From Peptoclostridium litorale DSM 5388 (GTDB lineage: Bacteria > Bacillota > Clostridia > Peptostreptococcales > Peptostreptococcaceae), in the NCBI RefSeq assembly GCF_900141635.1, contig NZ_FSRH01000007.1, forward strand, positions 1-64,000: DNA of 64,000 bases, read 5' to 3'. The notes below the pieces were generated by a model. The model had not been told where the DNA came from and searched no databases. It worked only from the letters and a program-made list of their open reading frames with translations. The translations under genes and the position numbers were made by a program. Positions within the stretch are counted from its first letter, which is position 1; each line of letters opens with the position of its first letter. This document shows positions 51,904 to 60,795 of the stretch, one piece after another.

Positions 51904-54420
51904 ATGGATAATAACCGTTCCGTTGAAAAGGAAAATAATAAGAAGAAAAAAAAGAAAAAAAAGAAATTTATAAGCATCAAAGTTGTGCTATTGTCTTTAA
52001 TACTTGTCATGATGATTGGAGTTGCTTCAGTAGCTGGGATAGTGTATGGAGTCATTAAAAACACACAACCTATAGACGTGTCCAACATACAAAATCTGCT
52101 CGATGACAGCTCTTTCATATACGACAAGAATGGCAGCCTCATCGAAAAGGTCCACAGTGACAACTTCCGAAGCATAGTCACAATGGACAAGATACCAAAA
52201 GACCTTCAAAACGCCTTTGTTTCAATTGAAGACGAGAGATTCTATTCCCATAAGGGAGTCGATCCAAAGAGAATAATAGGAGCAATTGTATATGATTTAA
52301 AGACTATGAGCAAGGCTCAGGGTGCAAGTACAATAACCCAGCAGCTTGCTAAAAACATCTATCTTACTCATGAAAAGACTTACACCAGAAAAATAAAGGA
52401 CATGTATTACGCCCTTGCTCTGGAAAAAAATCTTACAAAAGATCAGATACTAGAACTATACATGAACACAATATATCTAGGCAGGGGAGCTACCGGAGTC
52501 CAAGCCGCAGCCCAGACGTATTTTTCGAAAGACGTGGGTGATTTGAATATAGCCGAATGCGCCATAATAGCGGGTATAACGAAATATCCTTCGAAATATT
52601 CGCCTTTTATGACAGAAAGGCTTTCATCTGCGGATGACGTGGCGAGCGTTCAGCTTATATTCTACCCCAAATCTGCTGAAACATCTCCTGCGAGCGAAGA
52701 TGAAAAATCTATGTTTTCAAAACTGCTTCAAAACGGCAGAATAGACAAATTCCAGTATGATCAACTTATCAGAGAAGAGATCGTTGTCAGAAAGGCTGTT
52801 TTGAGTCCCGATTCAATTAAAAGGCAAAAAATAGTGCTTTCAAAGATGTACGAGCTCGGCCATATAACAAAGTCAGAATATGACGAAGCCCAAAACTATC
52901 AGATTCAAATAAACATAGGCACTAAAAAAGTGTCTGGAATTTCCTCTTATTTTGGAGACATGGTTAAAAACCAGGTTATATCATCACTGATGGATGAAAA
53001 GGGATTTTCAGAGGATGAGGCAAGAGACACCCTGTACAAGGGCGGCCTTAGAATATACTCTACAATGGATATGAATATCCAAAAAATAGTAGAAAAAGAA
53101 TTTGACAACCCAGAAAACTTCCCCGGGTCATACAAGGACAGCTCAGGAACAATACAGCCTCAGTCCTCAATGGTTATAATGGATCATTCAAACGGTCAGG
53201 TAAGAGCTCTTGTAGGCGGAAGACTTATAGGCGGAAATAAGATATACAACAGAGCAATAAACCCAAGACAGCCTGGTTCTTCAATAAAGCCTCTTGCAGT
53301 ATATCTTCCCGCACTGGACAAGGGAATGACAGCTGCAACCGTAATAAACGATTCTCCTCACTATGATGAAAAAGGTAACTTGTGGCCGAGGAACTACGAC
53401 AGGAAATACGGGGGGCCTTCAACAGCAAGACAGCTTTTGAAAAGATCCTCAAACGTCGGAACCGTAGTGCTTGCTGAAATGCTCGGCGAAACAAAACAAC
53501 AGTCAATATCAACCATGGTGGAGTACCTTGAAAAACTTGGCATCTCCACAGTTGTCACAAGAGGCCAAAACCCCAGAGTGAATGATGAAAACCTGTCTCT
53601 TGCACTTGGCGGAATGAGCAGAGGGGTTACAAATCTTGAAATGACAGCTGCATATGGCGCAATTGCAAACAACGGCGTGTACATAGAGCCTGTGTTCTTC
53701 ACAAGGGTTGAAACTTCGGATGGAAGCATACTCCTTGAGAAGAAGCCAAAGAAGAGAACCGTCGTGTCTCCTCAAACGGCGTTTGTAATGGGCGACATGC
53801 TAAAATCCGTAGTTGACAGCGGTACGGGCGCAAGAGCCAAGATTCCAAACATGGCCGTAGCAGGCAAGACGGGTACCACTTCAAATCAGTACGACGCATG
53901 GTTTGCTGGATACACGCCTTACTATGCTGGAGCTACCTGGATAGGTTCAGACATGCCACAGCCCCTTTCTTCCGGAAGTAAGATGTCGGCAATGCTTTGG
54001 AACAAGATAATGAAACAGGTTCACAGCAATACGCCGGGTAAGCAGTTCCATCAGCCTGAAAATATCGTAAGGGTATCGATATGTACAAAATCCGGAAACA
54101 GGCTTTCCGAATACTGCAGTCTTGACCCCGCCGGCACTGTAATGACAGAGCTATTCGTAAAGGGAACGGAACCTCAGGGATATTGTTCTTATCACAGTAC
54201 CCCTCCAGTTATCGAACCCGATCCAAACGAGGTGCCGCCTGAAGGTGAAACTCCTGGAGATCCTCAGACTGGAGAAAGCACCGACCAGGATTGGCAAAAT
54301 GCAGTAAACCAGTGGGTTAACGATGGAAATTCCACTTCAAAGCCAAAACCAAAGCCTGAGCAGCCTAAACCTGGCAATCCGCAAGGCGAAGACGTTTCAA
54401 ATCCTCCTGAAGGATATTAA
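51904..54420 (+). CDS. Class A penicillin-binding protein (PBP1A family)
   Basis: An 838-residue bifunctional peptidoglycan synthase. A lysine-rich cytoplasmic tail is followed by a transmembrane helix (about 27-50). The GT51 glycosyltransferase domain has VSIEDERFYSHKGVDPKRI, GASTITQQLAKN and LELYMNTIYLGRGATG. The transpeptidase has SxxK in QPGSSIKPL, SxN in RSSNVG and KTG in AGKTGTTS. The C-terminal ~60 residues are proline-, lysine- and acid-rich low-complexity sequence facing the wall. GGAGGG precedes the ATG; the second ATG codon frame is clear. Divergent from hflX. Confidence 0.96.
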   Translation: MDNNRSVEKENNKKKKKKKKKFISIKVVLLSLILVMMIGVASVAGIVYGVIKNTQPIDVSNIQNLLDDSSFIYDKNGSLIEKVHSDNFRSIVTMDKIPKDLQNAFVSIEDERFYSHKGVDPKRIIGAIVYDLKTMSKAQGASTITQQLAKNIYLTHEKTYTRKIKDMYYALALEKNLTKDQILELYMNTIYLGRGATGVQAAAQTYFSKDVGDLNIAECAIIAGITKYPSKYSPFMTERLSSADDVASVQLIFYPKSAETSPASEDEKSMFSKLLQNGRIDKFQYDQLIREEIVVRKAVLSPDSIKRQKIVLSKMYELGHITKSEYDEAQNYQIQINIGTKKVSGISSYFGDMVKNQVISSLMDEKGFSEDEARDTLYKGGLRIYSTMDMNIQKIVEKEFDNPENFPGSYKDSSGTIQPQSSMVIMDHSNGQVRALVGGRLIGGNKIYNRAINPRQPGSSIKPLAVYLPALDKGMTAATVINDSPHYDEKGNLWPRNYDRKYGGPSTARQLLKRSSNVGTVVLAEMLGETKQQSISTMVEYLEKLGISTVVTRGQNPRVNDENLSLALGGMSRGVTNLEMTAAYGAIANNGVYIEPVFFTRVETSDGSILLEKKPKKRTVVSPQTAFVMGDMLKSVVDSGTGARAKIPNMAVAGKTGTTSNQYDAWFAGYTPYYAGATWIGSDMPQPLSSGSKMSAMLWNKIMKQVHSNTPGKQFHQPENIVRVSICTKSGNRLSEYCSLDPAGTVMTELFVKGTEPQGYCSYHSTPPVIEPDPNEVPPEGETPGDPQTGESTDQDWQNAVNQWVNDGNSTSKPKPKPEQPKPGNPQGEDVSNPPEGY

Positions 54421-54448
54421 TAAAAACCACATTGCAAAATGCAATATT

Positions 54449-54492
54449 AAAAGCTATGAGATACGGGCCGTAAGCGCGTATCCCATAGCTTT
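54449..54492. terminator. Terminator between the PBP gene and a LysR gene
   Basis: AAAAGCTATGAGATACG pairs with CGTATCCCATAGCTTTT with a single mismatch. It serves the convergent genes ending at 54420 and 54518, and shares its GCTATGAGATA arm with the terminator at 20432-20477. Confidence 0.87.
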
Positions 54493-54517
54493 TATTTATG
54501 CCTTTCAAATGTCTGTT

Positions 54518-55411
54518 TTAATACCTGCTGTCCAAGTTGAGGCAAAAATGAATGAAATTTCCTATGAACTCCCTGTCCCCCTCATTCATATATACAAAAT
54601 TAAATTCCCTGGTTATTGAAACGTTTTTTATCGGGACAGTGACCATACTCCCTGCCTGCAGCTCCCTTTTCACGGCTTCTCTGGATATTACAGTATATCC
54701 AAGGTTTGACTCAACAAGCGACTTTATGGCGCTTATGCTCCCAATTTCCATGTATACATGTACGTCCTTAATGTCATACCCAAGCTGCATTGCTTTTTCT
54801 TCAAATATCTTACGAGTGCCCGATCCTCTCTCTCTGAGTATCAGATTTCCTCTAAGAATTTCCTCCATGTCGACTCTCTTTTTTTGAGAAAGTGGATGTT
54901 TTGGGGACGATACAAAAATAAGCTCATCTTCCTTCAGCTTTCTGTTCAAAAACCTTTTCTTGTCAAAAGGACCTTCTACAAGTGCAATATCTATCTCTCT
55001 GAGCATTAGTTTTTTAAGTATATTCCTCGTATTGTCAACATTGAGTATTATATCGACATTCTTATAAATGCTCTTGTATTCACCAAGTATATATGGAAGC
55101 AAATACTCACCTATAGTCATGGTCGCACCCACATTATATTTTTTTATAATCTTATTTTTATTTCCCAGTTCCCTCATCAAATTTTTCGAGAGCATTTGCA
55201 TCTGATTTCCGTAGTTTAAAAGTATTTCACCTTCTTGTGTAAGCGATACGTTTCTTCCCTTCTTTTCTATAAGCTTGACTTCAAGCATTTTTTCCAAAAA
55301 TTTTATATGCTGTGACACCGCAGGCTGGGTGAGGTTTAATAGCTCTCCTGTCTTTGTAAAATTTTTTATGCTGGCCAGCGTCAAAAAAGTGTTTAACCTA
55401 GAATCAATCAA
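54518..55411 (-). CDS. LysR-family transcriptional regulator
   Basis: A 297-residue regulator with an N-terminal winged helix-turn-helix (FLTLASIKNFTKTGELLNLT then QPAVSQHIKFLEKML) and a two-lobed effector domain (YNVGATMTIGEYLLPYILGE onward). The CysB/CysL-like layout is general and gives no ligand. It is divergently transcribed from the ferritin-like gene with about 180 bases between, so it may control that gene and itself. This is an inference from arrangement only. Confidence 0.93.
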   Translation of the reverse strand: MIDSRLNTFLTLASIKNFTKTGELLNLTQPAVSQHIKFLEKMLEVKLIEKKGRNVSLTQEGEILLNYGNQMQMLSKNLMRELGNKNKIIKKYNVGATMTIGEYLLPYILGEYKSIYKNVDIILNVDNTRNILKKLMLREIDIALVEGPFDKKRFLNRKLKEDELIFVSSPKHPLSQKKRVDMEEILRGNLILRERGSGTRKIFEEKAMQLGYDIKDVHVYMEIGSISAIKSLVESNLGYTVISREAVKRELQAGSMVTVPIKNVSITREFNFVYMNEGDREFIGNFIHFCLNLDSRY

Positions 55412-55504
55412 TCTGATTCCTCCAATCGGTTTATTTATTCATTTTCTCTATCACTTAAAATTATACTCCTTTTAACCCCTTTTTTCCATTTGAAAAGCTT
55501 ATTT

Positions 55505-55532
55505 AGGTTTTTTACAAGCCATTGTGGGTAAT
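55505..55532 (+). promoter_or_regulatory. Possible sigma-B-type promoter of the ferritin-like gene
   Basis: GTTTTT, 13 bases, GGGTAA resembles the sigma-B consensus GTTTAA-N12-14-GGGTAT and ends about 60 bases before the ATG at 55591. A stress-type control would suit a diiron protein. No sigma-B gene is in the window. Confidence 0.35.
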
Positions 55533-55590
55533 TACAAAATAAGAGCTATAAGAAGCAAATAAAAATTTAAATTTAATGGGAGGAGCCGAT

Positions 55591-56127
55591 ATGGAAAAAA
55601 CCTTCGATAGAGCAGAGTCAACCAAGGGAATTGAAAAAACTCTAGACATAATAAAATTTGCCATGGAAATGGAAAAGAAAGGGCAGGAGTTTTATCTGCG
55701 CAACATGGATAAGGTTAAAAATCCAAGAGTGAGAAAAATATTCGAAAGTCTTGCAGATGTGGAAGACTTACACTATAAGATGCTAAAGCGACACCATGAT
55801 ACGCTGAGTGATACCGGAGATTGGGAAATGCTCGACATGGATCTTTGCAAGCCGTGCGCAGAAAAGCTCCTTACCGACGCTGAAATCGAAGGTGTAACTT
55901 TAGAATACGACATATCTGATATTACTATTCTTAGGATGGCCTATCTTATAGAAAACGACTTTGCACAATTTTATCACAATGCGGCTAAAAGCGTTGAAAA
56001 TACGGCAGCAAAAAAAATCCTTTCAAATCTTGAAAGTTGGGAAATCCAGCACAGAGAGGCTTTTTACGACGAATATAAAAAGGCTATGGAACAAAACTGG
56101 TTTGATCAAAGCTTTGCCCCATTTTAA
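55591..56127 (+). CDS. Ferritin-like / rubrerythrin-type diiron protein without rubredoxin domain
   Basis: A 178-residue all-helical protein. Diiron ligands fit the ferritin-like pattern: Glu in MEMEKKGQEFYL, ExxH in VEDLHYKML, Glu in IENDFAQFYH and ExxH in WEIQHREAF. A CKPC pair lies mid-protein. There is no C-terminal rubredoxin domain, so electrons for peroxide reduction would come from a separate partner. The start at 55591 follows GGGAGGAG. It probably serves in oxidative stress or iron handling, as is common in anaerobes. It faces a LysR gene. Confidence 0.85.
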   Translation: MEKTFDRAESTKGIEKTLDIIKFAMEMEKKGQEFYLRNMDKVKNPRVRKIFESLADVEDLHYKMLKRHHDTLSDTGDWEMLDMDLCKPCAEKLLTDAEIEGVTLEYDISDITILRMAYLIENDFAQFYHNAAKSVENTAAKKILSNLESWEIQHREAFYDEYKKAMEQNWFDQSFAPF

Positions 56128-56148
56128 TATTTATTTTAGCCATATAAA

Positions 56149-56170
56149 AAGGACGCTTAAAAGCGTCCTT
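56149..56170. terminator. Terminator shared by the ferritin-like gene and degU
   Basis: AAGGACGCTT-AA-AAGCGTCCTT, a 10-bp stem with A/T flanks on both sides, overlaps the degU stop at 56169 and ends both convergent genes. Confidence 0.85.
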
Positions 56171-56825
56171 AAAACTTTTTGACATTATGCTTGTATGCAT
56201 ATATTGCCGCCTGCGTCCTGTCTGAAAGGTCCAGCTTTCTCAATATGCTGGATACATGATTTTTTACAGTCTTTTCGCTTATGACAAGCTTTTCCGATAT
56301 ATCCTTGTTGCTAAGCCCCTCCGCAATTAGAAGCAGTACTTCATATTCTCTTCTTGTAAGACTCTCAAGGCCGCTTTTTATCTTCTTTCTGTCCTTCTTT
56401 TTGTTTATCTCCTTTAAAAGCTCTCCAGCCAGACTCGGATGGATATAAGTTCCCCCGTTGTAAACATTTTCTATAGCTGAAACCAGACTCGATGAATCCG
56501 AATCCTTTAGCATGTATCCATTTGCCCCAAGATTTAAAGTCTCTATAAGATATTCCCTTGCGTCATATACCGTAAGCATTATGATCTTTACTGAAGAGTC
56601 CATGTCCCTTATCTTCCTAAGGGTTTCTATGCCGTTCATGTTAGGCATGCTTATATCCAGCAGTATGACATCATATGATCCCCTTTTGAATTTTTCAATC
56701 GCCTGCTGCCCGTCACTCGCCGTGTCCAGAACAGTTATATTTTCTTCAAGCTCAAGTATTTTTGCAAGACCTTCTCTCATAAGAGAGTGGTCGTCAACAA
56801 TCATTACATTAATATTTTCTTTCAT
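56169..56825 (-). CDS. degU: DegU-like response regulator (NarL/LuxR type)
   Basis: A 218-residue regulator. The receiver domain has VMIVDDHSLMREGL, phosphoacceptor Asp in DVILLDISMPNMNG, and Lys in YMLKDSDS. The C-terminal LuxR helix-turn-helix reads LTRREYEVLLLIAEGLSNKD then SEKTVKNHVSSILRKL. The start at 56825 follows GGGAGG and lies within the last codons of degS, so the pair overlaps by 17 bases. The target genes are unknown. Confidence 0.94.
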   Translation of the reverse strand: MKENINVMIVDDHSLMREGLAKILELEENITVLDTASDGQQAIEKFKRGSYDVILLDISMPNMNGIETLRKIRDMDSSVKIIMLTVYDAREYLIETLNLGANGYMLKDSDSSSLVSAIENVYNGGTYIHPSLAGELLKEINKKKDRKKIKSGLESLTRREYEVLLLIAEGLSNKDISEKLVISEKTVKNHVSSILRKLDLSDRTQAAIYAYKHNVKKF

Positions 56826-57966
56826 GTTCAACCTCCCTATTCAAAAGTGAAAACATAACCTTTGTGCCTTTTCCAATTTTTGAGTCTATGTTTATTTTTC
56901 CTTCAAGTAGCTGCACTCTTTCTTTCATAGCTCCTATCCCAAATGAGGATTTTTCCTGCTCACTATTAAATCCTATACCCCAGTCCTGTACTATTCCAAC
57001 GATAGTATTCTTATTTATGTCAAGTTTTACAGCTATCCTTTTACTTTGAGAATACTTGCAGGCATTATTGAGTGCTTCCTGTACTATCCTGAAAGCTGTC
57101 AGCCTTATAAGCGGCGAGGTTATCTCTTCCTCATTCATGACCGTAAAATCAACATCTATGCCCTTTTCATACTCTATGTCTGAAATAAGCCTTTTAATTG
57201 TTGCGACAAGACCCAAATCATCAAGCGATGTAGGGCGCAAATCATACATTATCCTTCGTATGTCCCTGAGAGTGGTTTTAAGCACTTTTTTTACAGAGCT
57301 CACCTCGTCTTTCATAAGGTCTATATTCTTGTCTGCAAGCTTTGAAATTATCTCACTTTTTACAACAAGTGAAGCAAGGCTTTGAGCTGGTCCGTCGTGA
57401 ATATCCCTAGCTATTCTCCTTCTTTCCTCTTCCTGTGCTTTTATTATCTTCATCCCTATGTCATGCTTACCTTCAAGAGTGTTTATCTTTTCTGTTACAT
57501 TTTTGAGGTCTGACACTAGAAAATCCATAACACTTGTCATCTTATTTATAAACGTCTCTGCCTTTTGTACCGTTTCAGTATTTCTTCTAAGCCTTACTTC
57601 AATGTCGTTTCTTTTTTTTATAAGAGCTTTTTCTTCTTCTCTCTTGAGTATGAGTTTCACCTGCGTATTTTTTGCTTCTTCATATGCCTCTTTTATATCC
57701 GTCTCGGAATTTTTATTGAAATGCTTGCTCACAACTGAAAGCTTTTTCCTACTGTTTTTCTCGTAAATCGAGAGTACTTCGACTTCCTTCATGACCCTTT
57801 CAAGGCTTAATCTAATTTCTTCCAGCTCTATTTTTGCATTTTCGCACTCCTGTCTTATGTTTTCTGTTATAGTAAACATTTCATCCTGCCCATTTTGTAT
57901 GGAAGAAATAACCGTGTCTAGCACTTTTTTCATGCCTATATCATAAGCAGACCCTTTTTTTGACAT
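56809..57966 (-). CDS. degS: DegS-like sensor histidine kinase
   Basis: A 385-residue cytoplasmic kinase without membrane helices. Residues 1-180 form the long coiled-coil DegS sensor domain (LSVVSKHFNKNSETDIKEAY is characteristic). The HisKA_3 box is RRRIARDIHDGPAQSLASLV and the ATPase has EALNNACKYSQ, QDWGIGF and SSFGIGAMKERVQLL. The second codon ATG at 57966 is favoured, after AAGGTGA. Together with DegU it forms a soluble two-component system, in Bacillus linked to exoenzymes, motility and multicellular behaviour. Confidence 0.94.
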   Translation of the reverse strand: MSKKGSAYDIGMKKVLDTVISSIQNGQDEMFTITENIRQECENAKIELEEIRLSLERVMKEVEVLSIYEKNSRKKLSVVSKHFNKNSETDIKEAYEEAKNTQVKLILKREEEKALIKKRNDIEVRLRRNTETVQKAETFINKMTSVMDFLVSDLKNVTEKINTLEGKHDIGMKIIKAQEEERRRIARDIHDGPAQSLASLVVKSEIISKLADKNIDLMKDEVSSVKKVLKTTLRDIRRIMYDLRPTSLDDLGLVATIKRLISDIEYEKGIDVDFTVMNEEEITSPLIRLTAFRIVQEALNNACKYSQSKRIAVKLDINKNTIVGIVQDWGIGFNSEQEKSSFGIGAMKERVQLLEGKINIDSKIGKGTKVMFSLLNREVEHERKY

Positions 57967-58078
57967 CAAATCACCTTTTTATAATCATAATAAATCCTCG
58001 TATATATATTATCATTAAAAAGGATACACATACAAGATACTATGATACTATATTTAAAATGCACAATTGCGTAAAAAT

Positions 58079-58106
58079 AAAAAGAACCACTTAAGTGGTT
58101 CTTTTT
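58079..58106. terminator. Terminator after cheW
   Basis: AAAAAGAACCACTT-AAGTGGTTCTTTTT, a 14-bp perfect palindrome with flanking A/T runs, 13 bases after the cheW stop. Confidence 0.9.
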
Positions 58107-58118
58107 ATTTTTACAAGC

Positions 58119-58577
58119 CTATATATCCATTTCGCCAATTATATTTTTTTCCTGCTCATTTAAAACCTTTTCAAGGTCAAGCAGTATTATCATCCTCTCG
58201 TCAAGCTTTCCTATCCCATGTATATATTTCTTGTCCACACCCACTACTACTGGTGGTGGAGGGTCTATGCTTGAATCCTCTATTGATATTACCTGAGATG
58301 CCTCGTCCACTACAAATCCCACCAGCTTGTCTTGTATGTTTACAACTATTATTCTGCTGCTTTCGTCAGCCGACCTGTCATCTATAATTCCAAATCTCTT
58401 CTTGAGGCTTATTATTGGAGTTATGTCTCCTCTAAGATTTATTATTCCATCTACAAAAGATGGCGCATTTGGAACAGATACGCTCTTTTTAAATTCGCTG
58501 ACCTCTTTTACCTTCATTATGTCAACGCCGTATTCCTCGCTGTTAATCTTAAATATTACATATTTGTTCTCCGCCAC
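58119..58577 (-). CDS. cheW: Chemotaxis adaptor CheW
   Basis: A 152-residue two-barrel adaptor with the family sequence YVIFKINSEEYGVDIMKVKE, then VDGIINLRGDITPIISLKKRFG and LVGFVVDEASQVISI. It couples chemoreceptors to CheA. The start is GTG after GGGGGAGA. It is not beside other chemotaxis genes; upstream in the same orientation are DUF896 and a MocR regulator. A short tail of about 12 polar residues follows the core. It may serve the main motility cluster elsewhere. Confidence 0.95.
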   Translation of the reverse strand: MAENKYVIFKINSEEYGVDIMKVKEVSEFKKSVSVPNAPSFVDGIINLRGDITPIISLKKRFGIIDDRSADESSRIIVVNIQDKLVGFVVDEASQVISIEDSSIDPPPPVVVGVDKKYIHGIGKLDERMIILLDLEKVLNEQEKNIIGEMDI

Positions 58578-58642
58578 TTTATCTCCCCCATTCTAATATA
58601 TTTCATAAATATAGTTTCGTCTGAATACCCTATTACAACGCC

Positions 58643-58810
58643 TTATACAAGCTTTATTCTGTCAAGCTGCTGTCTGAAGTTCTTTCTTATGCCCGAAAGA
58701 TACTCTTCTCTAAGCTTTTTTTGTTCTTCTTTTTCAGCTTCAGTAAGCCCTTCAGCCTTCGACTTGTTTGCAAGATAATTTATTCTTTCTATCTTTTCTT
58801 GTGTCACCAT
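58643..58810 (-). CDS. DUF896 (YnzC-family) small protein
   Basis: A 55-residue protein that begins MVTQEKIERINYLANKSK, continues AEGLTEAEKEEQKKLREEYL and ends RKNFRQQLDRIKLV. This matches the DUF896 family throughout, a two-helix hairpin typical of Firmicutes; Bacillus YnzC belongs to it. Function is not known. GAGGT lies about seven bases before the ATG. It sits between the MocR gene (15 bases away) and cheW (65 bases), all in one direction. Confidence 0.92.
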   Translation of the reverse strand: MVTQEKIERINYLANKSKAEGLTEAEKEEQKKLREEYLSGIRKNFRQQLDRIKLV

Positions 58811-58825
58811 AATTATACCTCTTTT

Positions 58826-60250
58826 CTAAAAAAACATTTTATTGTCTCTAAAATCTATATGATTCCTATATTTTTGAAGGAAATCATCCAATTTTTCGGC
58901 TATCAAAGATATTCCACGCCTTATCTGATTTTCATCCGTTGACGCTATGTTTATCCTGAAGAACCTGTCTTCTATGGGGTTTTCATAGAAATAGCTTCCA
59001 GGCATTATTATAACATCATACTGGAGCATGTAGTCCCTGAAATCCGCTGCCGAATATCCCTTTGGAAGCCCTATGAAAAAATTGATTCCGCCTTTTGGTA
59101 TAAAAAATTCCAGCCTGCCGGAAAACTTCTCATCTATGGCCTCTTTTGCAGCATTATACCTCTCCCTGTAGGCATTTTCTATTATACTTAAATTAGCGCT
59201 CCAGTTGAAATATTTCATATAATAGTAAAGCGACCTTTGTATGAGGCTTGAAGTAGATATGTCGCTTGAATATTTGGCCCATATGACCCTCTTCATAAGG
59301 CCTGGCGGAACCTCCATGAACCCTATTCTAAGACCGGGCATGAGTATCTTCGAAAAACTTTTTATGTATATTACTCTATCATATTTATCGAAAGACCTCA
59401 ATGTCCTATTGTCCTGAGAATCAAATTTAAAATCGCTTATGAAATCATCTTCTATTATATAAAAATCATTTTGGTTTGCAATTTCCAAAAGCTGCTTTTT
59501 CTTTTTAATGCTGTATGATATTCCTGTCGGATTTTGAAAATTGGGCATTACATATATGAGCTTTGGTCTTATCCTTTCCAGCTTGAGTTTAAGTATTCCT
59601 ATGTCTATCCCATCTTGAAGCATTGGAATCCCTATTATCCTTGCCCCTTTGTTTTTAAAGGCCTCAAGCGCACCATTATATGTAGGTTCTTCAACAAATA
59701 TGACGTCTCCATAGCTTATTATGGACTTGCATATTGTATCTATCCCCTGCTGCGCACCTGAAATTATCTGTATTCTGTCAACATTCGAATATATGCCCAT
59801 GCTTTCCATGTACTTACAAAGTTCATTCCTCAACTTCAAATATCCAAGCCCCTCGCTGTAGTTAAAAAGGCTTGCGCCCTCCCTTTTAAGCGCCATGTCT
59901 ATTGCCTTTTTGAAATCTTCAATGGGGAATATGTCTGACGATGGATTCCCTGTGCCAAAGCTTATTGTGCCTTCTTTTTTTTCAATTATAATATCATCTT
60001 GTACATGCCCCAACTCACTTACATAGCTTCCGCTTCCCACAATCTTGTAAAGGTACCCTTCCGATTCCAAAAGTTCATATGCCCTTACAATTGTACTACT
60101 GTTTACACCTGTGTGCTTTGCCAGTTTTCTTATAGGAGGCAGCTTTTCATGCTTTTTAAGATCCCCCTCAATTATCATTTTTTTTATATACTTGTATATC
60201 TGAAGATATTTTGGCTTGTCTTTTCCAAGGTCTATCTTATATTTGTCCAT
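58826..60250 (-). CDS. MocR/PdxR-type GntR regulator with aminotransferase domain
   Basis: A 474-residue fusion. The N-terminal GntR winged helix has YLQIYKYIKKMIIEGDLKK then KLPPIRKLAKHTGVNSSTIV. A linker leads to a fold type I aminotransferase domain (about 95-474) with YSEGLGYLKLRNELCKY, MPNFQNPTGISYS and the PLP lysine in YIKSFSKILMPGLRIGF. Such proteins sense PLP or PLP-amino acid adducts and control B6, GABA, taurine or related genes. The target here is not evident; no pdxST is adjacent. The ATG at 60250 follows GGTGAT. Confidence 0.93.
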   Translation of the reverse strand: MDKYKIDLGKDKPKYLQIYKYIKKMIIEGDLKKHEKLPPIRKLAKHTGVNSSTIVRAYELLESEGYLYKIVGSGSYVSELGHVQDDIIIEKKEGTISFGTGNPSSDIFPIEDFKKAIDMALKREGASLFNYSEGLGYLKLRNELCKYMESMGIYSNVDRIQIISGAQQGIDTICKSIISYGDVIFVEEPTYNGALEAFKNKGARIIGIPMLQDGIDIGILKLKLERIRPKLIYVMPNFQNPTGISYSIKKKKQLLEIANQNDFYIIEDDFISDFKFDSQDNRTLRSFDKYDRVIYIKSFSKILMPGLRIGFMEVPPGLMKRVIWAKYSSDISTSSLIQRSLYYYMKYFNWSANLSIIENAYRERYNAAKEAIDEKFSGRLEFFIPKGGINFFIGLPKGYSAADFRDYMLQYDVIIMPGSYFYENPIEDRFFRINIASTDENQIRRGISLIAEKLDDFLQKYRNHIDFRDNKMFF

Positions 60251-60318
60251 TCGCATCACCAATATAATTATACCAAATTAGCCACTATGAAATACAATTA
60301 ATATTTTTAAGTTATGCG

Positions 60319-60357
60319 AAAAAAAACAGGGCCAGAAGCTATTTGCCCCTTACCCTG
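60319..60357 (-). terminator. Terminator overlapping the end of the DUF134 gene
   Basis: On the minus strand CAGGG pairs with CCCTG and GGGC with GCCC, followed by eight T (60319-60326). The stem includes the last codons and stop at 60339. Confidence 0.7.
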
Positions 60358-60791
60358 AGTTTTCTGCATCTGTCTATGCAAAATTCTGTCTTTCTTATGC
60401 ATTTTATTTCATAGGACCCGCATTTTGGACAACCTTCATCCTTTTTTTCATGAGCTTTTTCGAATTCATGCCCGCAGTCCAAGCATTTAAACTTGCATAT
60501 GTTAAATGTATAGTTTCCGCCCTCTATTTTTATAGCCATCCCTTTTGTAAGAGCACCGGTCACCTTTTTTCTAGCAGAATCTATTATGTTTTGAAATGTC
60601 TGTCTTGAAATATGCATTCTTCCTGCACATTCTTCCTGGGACAATCCTTCTAGGTCCTTAAGCCTCATCGCCTCAAGTTCCTCAACCTTGAGATCAACCT
60701 CCTCAAGTTCGCACTTTGGTATCCCCAACGGCTTGAAATAATCATGTTTAGGCATATGTTCAACTTTCCTAAGCTTTACAGGTCTTGGCAC
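60339..60791 (-). CDS. DUF134 DNA-binding protein with zinc ribbon
   Basis: A 150-residue protein beginning MPRPVKLRKVEHMP (GTG start at 60791, after AAGGAGTG). A sigma-70-region-4-like helix-turn-helix follows: LEAMRLKDLEGLSQEECAGR then MHISRQTFQNIIDSARKKV. The C-terminal ~50 residues carry CKFKCLDCGHEF and CPKCGSYEIKCIRK, a zinc ribbon absent from minimal DUF134 proteins. The family is often next to or fused with NifX-type proteins. It is the last gene of the mrp-nifX-minD operon and starts four bases after fur. Probable regulator; targets unknown. Confidence 0.88.
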   Translation of the reverse strand: MPRPVKLRKVEHMPKHDYFKPLGIPKCELEEVDLKVEELEAMRLKDLEGLSQEECAGRMHISRQTFQNIIDSARKKVTGALTKGMAIKIEGGNYTFNICKFKCLDCGHEFEKAHEKKDEGCPKCGSYEIKCIRKTEFCIDRCRKLRVRGK

Positions 60792-60795
60792 AAAA

